From Elusimicrobiaceae bacterium (lineage in GTDB: Bacteria > Elusimicrobiota > Elusimicrobia > Elusimicrobiales > Elusimicrobiaceae): DNA of 36,737 bases. The position numbers and the translations under genes are program-made. Location of the stretch: the NCBI GenBank assembly GCA_017646765.1, contig JAGCMD010000094.1, forward strand, positions 1 to 36,737, written 5' to 3'. The notes beneath the pieces were generated by a model that saw only the letters and a program-made list of their open reading frames with translations, did no database searches and was not told where the DNA came from. Positions 31,103-36,737 of this stretch are shown here, piece by piece; position 1 is the first letter of the stretch, and each line of letters opens with the position of its first letter.

Positions 31103-32110
31103 TCAAAAGCGCATTCCAACGCGTAACATAAACGTATGGAATTGCAAGTTATCGTCTTTATGCAAAGGCGTTAAGTCTTTATCGCTGATGAATCCGTATG
31201 TATAACGGTATTCTAGTCCGGCAAACATCCAGCAGGTTATGTCATACTGCATGCCTGCGCCGACGTAAAATGCCGCACCCCATTTGTCATCCCGGGCGGT
31301 TAGGCCGCCGTTCTCCGTTTTTAAACGGGCATTCATCATACCTACGCCCATAGGAGAATAAATGCGGAAATTATCCCACGGATTGATAGTTAATTTTCCG
31401 GCGAGTGATATATCATGGGCATAAATGCCGTGATAATGCCGCTCGGTTGCGCCGCTTCCGTGTGTTTTGCCGTGCGGGTGAAGCATCATATAATCTAACC
31501 CCAGTGCTAAGTAATCATTAACATTTTTTAACGCAGTGACGCTGGAGGCAAAGCCGGTGGAGGCGTAACGGCCGTCTTGGTTATCCTTATTAAGAAAAAC
31601 CGTCATGCCGCCTGCCAAAGAAACTTCCATTTCTTTGGCATTGGTAAGGGCGGCTTTGCTCGGCGCATAGGAACTGTAAACGACCCCCGCGGTGTTTTGT
31701 TTTCCTTGCGGATTGGTAACTGTTTTTTCAACTACGCCGTAATTGGTAACGCCCTTTTTGTTTTTGGTGCGCACGTCGTATACGTCGGTTTCTGTAGTGG
31801 TGGTATCTACCTTTAATTTCGGCTCCCCTTTTTTAAGCGAAGCTGCATTGTCGGCTTGCGTGGCTTTGGCGCCCAACGCTTGTTGGTTCGCTTTTGCCGT
31901 CTGCCGGGCAGCCGCTTTGTGTGCGGTTTGACCGGGGCCTTGTATCGGCACCGTTACGGCGACTTGTTCTCCCTGTACCACTACCCCGCTAGGCGTGTTG
32001 GTAGCGGATACATCCCCGGAGACAAAAGTTTCTTGCCCTTGCTGGGCAAAAACTAAACTGACCATAAGTAGCATTACTATAGCCAGTACAGCAATATGAA
32101 TTTTCTTCAT
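31103..32110 (-). CDS. Outer-membrane beta-barrel protein with an Ala/Lys/Thr-rich N-terminal region
   Basis: A 335-residue exported protein. The signal peptide (MKKIHIAVLAIVMLLMVSLVFA) is followed by about 120 residues of low-complexity, Ala/Gln/Lys/Thr-rich sequence (TAHKAAARQTAKANQQALGA, VDTTTTETDVYDVRTKNKKG). The C-terminal half has alternating amphipathic strands (MEVSLAGGMTVFLN, YLALGLDYMMLHPHG, RIYSPMGVGMMNARL, WMFAGLEYRYTYGFISD) and ends FHTFMLRVGMRF with the C-terminal Phe recognised by the BAM machinery. It is likely an 8-stranded OmpA/OmpW-like barrel with a periplasmic or surface extension. There is no OmpA peptidoglycan-binding domain. A purine-rich AAGGGGG precedes the start. 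Specific function unknown. Confidence 0.8.
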   Translation of the reverse strand: MKKIHIAVLAIVMLLMVSLVFAQQGQETFVSGDVSATNTPSGVVVQGEQVAVTVPIQGPGQTAHKAAARQTAKANQQALGAKATQADNAASLKKGEPKLKVDTTTTETDVYDVRTKNKKGVTNYGVVEKTVTNPQGKQNTAGVVYSSYAPSKAALTNAKEMEVSLAGGMTVFLNKDNQDGRYASTGFASSVTALKNVNDYLALGLDYMMLHPHGKTHGSGATERHYHGIYAHDISLAGKLTINPWDNFRIYSPMGVGMMNARLKTENGGLTARDDKWGAAFYVGAGMQYDITCWMFAGLEYRYTYGFISDKDLTPLHKDDNLQFHTFMLRVGMRF

Positions 32111-32194
32111 TGTTTTCCCCCTTGGTAAAATTTACGACTTTCCCATTGTAAACAAGTATATACGCTTGGGCAAGGCAAAAAACTAATTAGAAAA

Positions 32195-32223
32195 TTGACA
32201 AATCTTTCGGCAAATGGTACTAT
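32195..32223 (+). promoter_or_regulatory. Promoter of rimP-nusA-infB
   Basis: A perfect TTGACA (32195-32200), 17-bp spacer, TACTAT (32218-32223). Transcription should start near 32230, giving a leader of about 59 nt that contains a terminator-like hairpin. Confidence 0.8.
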
Positions 32224-32235
32224 ATAAATAGTAAG

Positions 32236-32261
32236 AGCGACTTGAGTACAAGTCGCTTTTT
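32236..32261 (+). terminator. Leader attenuator of rimP-nusA-infB
   Basis: A perfect 9-bp stem (32236-32244 with 32249-32257), tetraloop AGTA, followed by TTTTT (32257-32261). It lies about 6 nt after the expected transcription start and 27 nt before rimP, inside the leader. Read-through must occur for expression, so it looks like an attenuator. Confidence 0.75.
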
Positions 32262-32288
32262 CGTTAATACGGCTCATAAGGAGTAATC

Positions 32289-32747
32289 ATGAAAGACCCG
32301 AAAACGATTGAACAAACCGTAGCCAAAGCGTTGGAGAGTGAAAAGGTAGAATTGGTTGATTTAGTGATCCAAAACCAAGGTAAGAAAAAATTGCTCCAAT
32401 TCTTTGTAGATAAAGTCGGCGGCGTGACGTTGGACGATTGCGGCGCTTTAACAGATAAAATAGATGCTGTGCTGGAAATGGAAAACCTGATTGACGGCGC
32501 TTATATTTTGGAAGTCTCTTCCCCCGGCGTGCAGCGGGTGCTTAAAAAGCCGGCTCACTTTAAACAATTTATTTCGCAACGTGTGAAAATTGTACTTAAA
32601 GTGCCGCTTGACGGCCGCGGATTTTTTACCGGCGTGATTGCCTCAGCAGATGAAAAAGAATTTGTGTTAGACGACGGTACCAATCAATACCATTTCGCCT
32701 ACGACAATATTAAAAAAGCAAACCTGGACCCGGTCCTTGAATTTTAA
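32289..32747 (+). CDS. rimP: Ribosome maturation factor RimP
   Basis: A 152-residue RimP, needed for late 30S subunit maturation. The N-terminal alpha/beta domain has ALESEKVELVDLVIQNQGKK, FVDKVGGVTLDDCGALTDKI and LEVSSPGVQRVLKKPAHFKQF (the SSPG-x-xR-L motif is diagnostic). The SH3-like C-terminal domain includes VKIVLKVPLDGRGFFTGVI and EFVLDDG. AAGGAGTAATC precedes the ATG. It is the first gene of the conserved rimP-nusA-infB operon, with 23 nt to nusA. Confidence 0.95.
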   Translation: MKDPKTIEQTVAKALESEKVELVDLVIQNQGKKKLLQFFVDKVGGVTLDDCGALTDKIDAVLEMENLIDGAYILEVSSPGVQRVLKKPAHFKQFISQRVKIVLKVPLDGRGFFTGVIASADEKEFVLDDGTNQYHFAYDNIKKANLDPVLEF

Positions 32748-32770
32748 CACCACAAAGGAGAATAAACAAT

Positions 32771-34150
32771 ATGGAAGGAACAGCAAAAGATTTAATCCTC
32801 GCCTTAGAAGGGCTTGAAAGAGAGAAAAATATTAGACGCGAAGATATTTTAAAAACGATTGAAGACGCGCTCGTTTCCGCTTTGCGCAAAAACTTGGGCA
32901 AAACCGCCCAAATCAGTGCCAAAATTGATGTGGAACAAGGTTCCGTTAAAGCATTTCAAACGCTTAACGTGGTAGATTTCGTAACCAACCCGGAGACGGA
33001 AATTGACGTGCAAGGCGCAAAAAAATATTTAAAAAACCCCAAAACGGGCGACGTGGCTACTTTAACATTGGAAGTAGAAGACTTCTCCCGTATTGCCGCA
33101 CAAATTGCCAAACAAGTGCTTATTCAAAAAGTACGCGGCATTGAACGCGATAATTTCTACAAAGAATTTAAACCGCGCGAAGGCGAAGTGATTACCGGCT
33201 CGGTGCGCCGTTTTTCCGATAGAGATATTATTGTAGATTTGGGTAAAATTGAAGCCATCTTGCCTTACTGCGAACAAATCCGCAAAGAACGCTACACCAC
33301 CGGTTCTCGCGTAAAGGCCATTATCGCCAAAGTGCTGAACCAAAACGATTTGGCCAACATCGGGGATGACCCGACCTTAGGCCGCTACAAATCGGCCGCT
33401 TTCCGTATGGATAAAGGCCAACGTGGGCCGTACGTGATTTTATCGCGTGCCAACGGTAAATTTTTAGAAGAATTATTTAAGGTGGAAGTTCCGGAAATTA
33501 ACGAAGGGATTGTGGAAATCAAAAAAATAGAACGCGACCCGGGCTTCCGTGCCAAAGTAATGGTATCCAGCATTGACAATAAAATTGACCCTATCGGTAC
33601 GTGCGTAGGTATGCGCGGTATCCGTATCCGTGCGGTCATGAACGAGCTTTCCGGCGAACGCATTGACCTGATCAACTATTCTGACGATATTTCCACCGTT
33701 CTGATGAACGCGATTGCGCCGGCCAAAGCCAACTTTGTAAAAATTGACAGCGTGGCTGACAAAAAAGCAACTATTATTGTGCCGGACGACCAGTTAGCTA
33801 TTGCTATCGGTAAAGATTGGCAAAACATTAAACTGGCTTGCCGCTTGACCGGGTGGGAATTGGACGTCAAGAGCGAAAGCCAAAAAGCCAAAGCCGAAAA
33901 AGCCGCTACTGACGCTATCCAAGATTTATTCGCCGGCGTGGAAGGCATCGGCCCGAAAATGGCGGAAGTGTTGCAAAAATCCGGGTTTACTTCCGTAGAA
34001 CAATTAGCAGCTGCCACTCCCGAGCATTTATCTACCGTGCAAGGTATCGGTGAGAAAACGGCGGCTAAAATTATTGAAGGGGCTAAAAAGTTTGTAGCCT
34101 CCCAAAGCGAGCAACCGCAGGAGGCCGCCGATGACCAAGAAAACGCCTAA
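32771..34150 (+). CDS. nusA: Transcription termination/antitermination factor NusA
   Basis: A 459-residue NusA, an RNA-polymerase-bound factor that promotes hairpin pausing and intrinsic termination. Domain order: N-terminal RNAP-binding domain (about 1-125), S1 domain (about 135-200, EGEVITGSVRRFSDRDIIVDLG), KH1 and KH2 (about 200-345, including IGTCVGMRGIRIRAV and AIAIGKDWQNIKLACRLTGW). A single helix-hairpin-helix region follows near the C-terminus (about 385-445, AGVEGIGPKMAEVLQKSGF and VQGIGEKTAAKIIEGAKK). The terminal acidic repeats of E. coli NusA are replaced by this HhH. AAAGGAG precedes the ATG. The gene overlaps infB by 20 bp. It may control its own operon through the leader attenuator. 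Confidence 0.96.
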   Translation: MEGTAKDLILALEGLEREKNIRREDILKTIEDALVSALRKNLGKTAQISAKIDVEQGSVKAFQTLNVVDFVTNPETEIDVQGAKKYLKNPKTGDVATLTLEVEDFSRIAAQIAKQVLIQKVRGIERDNFYKEFKPREGEVITGSVRRFSDRDIIVDLGKIEAILPYCEQIRKERYTTGSRVKAIIAKVLNQNDLANIGDDPTLGRYKSAAFRMDKGQRGPYVILSRANGKFLEELFKVEVPEINEGIVEIKKIERDPGFRAKVMVSSIDNKIDPIGTCVGMRGIRIRAVMNELSGERIDLINYSDDISTVLMNAIAPAKANFVKIDSVADKKATIIVPDDQLAIAIGKDWQNIKLACRLTGWELDVKSESQKAKAEKAATDAIQDLFAGVEGIGPKMAEVLQKSGFTSVEQLAAATPEHLSTVQGIGEKTAAKIIEGAKKFVASQSEQPQEAADDQENA

Positions 34151-36464
34151 TACCGAGGAAGAAAAAACGCCGAAGAAAAAAACGGTAGCTAAGAAAACAA
34201 CGGCTAAAAAAACAACCGCCAAAAAAACGACTGCTAAAACGACTGCTAAAAAAGCTGTTGCCAAAAAGACGGTTAAGGCCAAAGCTCCCGCTAAGACTGC
34301 GGTGAAAAAATCTGTCAAAACGGTAAAAACCGTTTCCGTAAAAGCCGAAGAAAAAACGGTTGTTGCGGCTCCGGCAAAACCGGCCGCTAAGCCCGTTCCG
34401 CCGCAGCCTAAACCTGCGCCGGCGGCGCACCCGAAACCGCAGCCACAAGTGCAAGCGGCGGCCCCCAAACCGGCCCCCGTTGCGCCTGCCCCAAAGCCGG
34501 CTCCGGCGGTGCAACCGAAACCGCAAACGCCGGTTGTGCAGAAACCGGTTCCGGCGCCGTCTAAACCTGCGCCCATTGCGCAGCCCAAACCGCAGCCGCA
34601 AGCACCTGTCGCGCCGGTGCAATCCAAGCCGCAGGAACAATTGGATCGCCACGGACACATTAAACCGCAACAACAAGAAACTCCCAAAAAAGACGACAAA
34701 ACGATTCGTATTGTCGGGCAGCCGACCGTTAAAGAATTAGCGGAAAAGATGAATATTAAAACCAACGATTTCATCAAAAAGCTAATGACGATGGGTATTT
34801 TCGCTACGATTAACCAACGGTTGGAAACCGATATGATTGAACTCATTGTAGACGAGTGCGGTTTCAAAGCGGAGTTGGCCGAAGAAGATTTAACCCAAGA
34901 AGCGGTTGCCGCTATGGAAACGGAAGACAACCCGGCCGACTTAAAACCGCGCAGCCCGGTCATTACGATTATGGGACACGTGGACCACGGTAAGACGAGC
35001 CTTTTGGATGCTATCCGCAAATCAAACGTGGTAGACCAGGAAGCCGGAGCTATTACCCAGCATATCGGTGCGTACCGCGTAAAAACACCGCGCGGCGTCT
35101 TAACATTTTTAGATACACCCGGCCACGAAGCGTTTACCGCCATGCGTGCGCGCGGGGCTCAAGCCACCGATATTGTAGTGCTCGTAGTATCGGCGACCGA
35201 CGGTATTATGCCGCAGACGATTGAGGCCATGGAACACGCCAAAGCGGCTAAAGCGCCTATCATTGTGGCCGTCAATAAAATTGACTTGCCCGGTGCTAAC
35301 CCGGACCGCGTCAAACAAGATCTCGCGGCCCGCGGACTCGTGCCCGAAGAGTGGCAAGGCAGTACCATTTTTGTAGAAATTTCCGCTAAAAAACATATCA
35401 ACATTGATAAGCTTTTGGAAATGATTGCGCTGCAAGCCGAAATTATGGAACTCAAAGCCAACCCCGACAGACCCGGCGTGGGCGTGATTTTGGAAAGTAA
35501 GCGCGACAACAAACGCGGCGTGGTTGCTACGGTGCTGGTGCAAAAGGGTACGATGAAAGTAGGTGATCCGTTTATCGTAGGCACCAACTATGGGCGCATC
35601 CGCGCGCTTATTGACGAAAATTCCCAACGCTACCAAAAAATCGGCCCCAGTGTACCGGCAGAAATTTTGGGTATCAACGGCGAGCCGCCCCAAGTAGGCG
35701 ATACGCTCTACATTATGCCCAGCGAAAAGGAAGCCCGTTATACAGCGGAAAAGCGCAAACTCGCGCAAAAAGAAAATGCGCAAGCGCACCGCAAACAGGC
35801 CTCTTTAATGAATTTAGCCAAAAACGATGAAGAAGGCGGTAATACCGTCAAAAAACTCAGCCTTATTTTAAAGGCGGACGTGCAAGGCTCTATTGAGGCT
35901 ATCAAAGACGCTTTGTTGCGTATCCCGTCAGATGAAGTGGAAGTGGATATCGTGCTTTCCGCACCGGGCAACATTAACGAGTCGGATATCTTGCTGGCCA
36001 AAGCATCCAATGCCGTAGTTATCGGTTTTCACGTGGATGTGGAGCACAAAGCACAAGCGGAAGCTGAGCACGAAGGCATTGAAATACGCCTTTATACCAT
36101 TATCTTTGAGCTTTTGGAAGATATCAAAGCCGCTATGGAAGGATTGTTGGAGCCCGACGTAGTGGAAACAATCGTGGGTACCGCCACCATCAAAAAGGTA
36201 ATGAAATTAAGCTCCGGGCTTATTTCCGGCTCGCTTGTGGAAACCGGGACGATTTACCGCGGTTATGAAGTACGCGTGAAACGTAACGGCGAAGAAGTCG
36301 GGCACGGTAAAGTCGGTGGGCTTAAACGCTTCAAAGATGATGTTAAAGAAGTGGAAAAAGGATACGAGTGCGGTATCTTGATTGAAGGCTTTACTGGTGT
36401 TGCCGAAGGCGACACTATTGAGTGCTTCAAGAAAGAAAACGTTACCCGCCGTATTAAAATGTAG
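34131..36464 (+). CDS. infB: Translation initiation factor IF-2
   Basis: A 777-residue IF-2, the GTPase that brings initiator tRNA to the 30S subunit and promotes subunit joining. The N-terminus (about 1-190) is low complexity: Lys/Thr/Ala repeats (KKTTAKKTTAKKTTAK) resembling histone H1 tails, then a Pro-rich PKPxP stretch. The IF2N domain (about 193-243) follows. The G domain begins near 282 with GHVDHGKT, then GAITQHIGAY, DTPGHEAFT, NKID and SAKK. Domains II-IV complete the protein, with VETIVGTATIKKVMKLSSG near the end. AGGAGG (34120-34125) inside nusA decides the start; the two genes overlap by 20 bp. A shorter in-frame start is possible but is not favoured. Confidence 0.96.
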   Translation: MTKKTPNTEEEKTPKKKTVAKKTTAKKTTAKKTTAKTTAKKAVAKKTVKAKAPAKTAVKKSVKTVKTVSVKAEEKTVVAAPAKPAAKPVPPQPKPAPAAHPKPQPQVQAAAPKPAPVAPAPKPAPAVQPKPQTPVVQKPVPAPSKPAPIAQPKPQPQAPVAPVQSKPQEQLDRHGHIKPQQQETPKKDDKTIRIVGQPTVKELAEKMNIKTNDFIKKLMTMGIFATINQRLETDMIELIVDECGFKAELAEEDLTQEAVAAMETEDNPADLKPRSPVITIMGHVDHGKTSLLDAIRKSNVVDQEAGAITQHIGAYRVKTPRGVLTFLDTPGHEAFTAMRARGAQATDIVVLVVSATDGIMPQTIEAMEHAKAAKAPIIVAVNKIDLPGANPDRVKQDLAARGLVPEEWQGSTIFVEISAKKHINIDKLLEMIALQAEIMELKANPDRPGVGVILESKRDNKRGVVATVLVQKGTMKVGDPFIVGTNYGRIRALIDENSQRYQKIGPSVPAEILGINGEPPQVGDTLYIMPSEKEARYTAEKRKLAQKENAQAHRKQASLMNLAKNDEEGGNTVKKLSLILKADVQGSIEAIKDALLRIPSDEVEVDIVLSAPGNINESDILLAKASNAVVIGFHVDVEHKAQAEAEHEGIEIRLYTIIFELLEDIKAAMEGLLEPDVVETIVGTATIKKVMKLSSGLISGSLVETGTIYRGYEVRVKRNGEEVGHGKVGGLKRFKDDVKEVEKGYECGILIEGFTGVAEGDTIECFKKENVTRRIKM

Positions 36465-36540
36465 TGCTGCCCCCCTTGCCGGGGGCAGGCAGAAGGTCTT
36501 AAACCTCTGTTTGCCTTACTCAAAAACATCTACTATATGA

Positions 36541-36571
36541 AACCCCGTGCTTTTGGCACGGGGTTGTGTTT
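36541..36571 (+). terminator. Terminator-like hairpin in repeat unit 1 (after infB)
   Basis: A perfect 10-bp stem (36541-36550 with 36556-36565), loop TTTTG, followed by GTGTTT. It is the first good terminator after infB. Confidence 0.65.
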
Positions 36572-36665
36572 AATGTATCAACCTAGTGCTAGCCGCCCCC
36601 TTGCCGGGGGCAGGCGGAAGGTCTTAAACCTCTGTTTATCTTACTCAAAAACATCTACTATATGA

Positions 36666-36696
36666 AACCCCGTGCTTTTGGCACGGGGTTGTGTTT
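36666..36696 (+). terminator. Terminator-like hairpin in repeat unit 2
   Basis: An identical copy of the hairpin in unit 1: stem 36666-36675 with 36681-36690, loop TTTTG, then GTGTTT. Confidence 0.6.
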
Positions 36697-36737
36697 AATG
36701 TATCAACCTAGTGCTAGCCGCCCCCTTGCCGGGGGCA

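Larger units (their letters stand above)
36476..36737. repeat. 125-bp tandem repeat array, at least two full units and a partial third
   Basis: The period is exactly 125 bp: the TTGCC landmark occurs at 36476, 36601 and 36726. Units 1 (36476-36600) and 2 (36601-36725) differ by only about three substitutions plus a small indel near the left junction. The array continues beyond the window. Each unit holds a CCCCC/GGGGG hairpin and a 10-bp terminator-like hairpin. The similarity starts at the infB stop codon (TAGTGCT), so duplication probably arose from the infB 3' flank. There is no CDS in it. Confidence 0.93.

Noticed and set aside
34028-35143. A 371-codon open frame antisense to the nusA end and infB, rich in Gly/Ala/Cys
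   Set aside because: It mirrors the Lys/Ala/Pro-rich low-complexity N-terminus of IF-2; the composition explains the open frame and there is no ribosome site or known domain.
36483-36518. tRNA-like stem (CAGAAGGT with ACCTCTG) in the repeat unit
   Set aside because: There is no acceptor stem, T-loop sequence or CCA position, and the outer pairing is not kept between the two units.
36465-36737. Possible CRISPR array
   Set aside because: The whole 125-bp unit is repeated without unique spacers, and no cas genes are present.

Overview
The window looks like a chromosomal segment of a Gram-negative (diderm) bacterium with lipopolysaccharide. It encodes Kdo synthesis (kdsA, kdsD), lipid A-core flipping (msbA), LPS transport (lptB, lptA-like and lptC-like genes), a beta-barrel outer-membrane protein and several lipoproteins. 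Four scattered type IV pilin-like genes, several signal-peptide proteins of unknown family and the general gene style suggest Elusimicrobiota, probably a gut-associated lineage. That phylum assignment is an inference; there is no rRNA here to confirm it.

Layout. 1-1014 (+): the 3' part of a pilin gene and a small secreted protein. 1078-4262 (-): an LPS operon, kdsA / 64-aa membrane protein / lptC / lptA / lptB. 4379-4864 (+): a pilin gene, followed by a strong hairpin. 4959-13588 (-): eight closely packed genes. Read from the promoter side, the first four form a sugar cassette (rfbH, SDR epimerase, NeuB-like synthase, ThDP lyase). They are followed by ispH, pfkA, rlmB and a WaaE-like glycosyltransferase. 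13711-14921 (-): two secreted paralogues, each with its own terminator. 15085-15383 (+): a structured RNA ending in an intrinsic terminator, in front of an LtaS-like membrane sulfatase-fold enzyme (15418-17310). 17359-21214 (-): kdsD / msbA / guaC. 21363-23969 (+): three ankyrin-repeat genes, the last a 48-aa GTG-start gene. 24079-28454: threonine aldolase, endonuclease IV, a trypsin-fold protein without its catalytic triad, a methyltransferase and a lipoprotein. 28524-29734 (+): infC-rpmI-rplT behind a near-consensus promoter. 29818-31043: two divergent pilin genes. 31103-32110 (-): an outer-membrane barrel protein. 32289-36464 (+): rimP-nusA-infB with a terminator-like hairpin in the leader. 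36465-36737: a 125-bp tandem repeat that runs off the window edge.

How the genes work together. Two separate operons supply Kdo and move LPS outward, and the sugar cassette probably builds an unusual deoxy or branched sugar for the surface glycan. The translation genes are in conserved order. The most notable regulatory observations are: (a) several genes without a Shine-Dalgarno sequence whose ATG lies exactly 6 nt after a -10-like hexamer, suggesting leaderless mRNAs; (b) the RNA at 15120-15383, with a perfect 13-bp long-range helix that competes with its terminator; (c) a possible NusA-responsive attenuator. All are read by eye; no alignment, folding program or database search was run.
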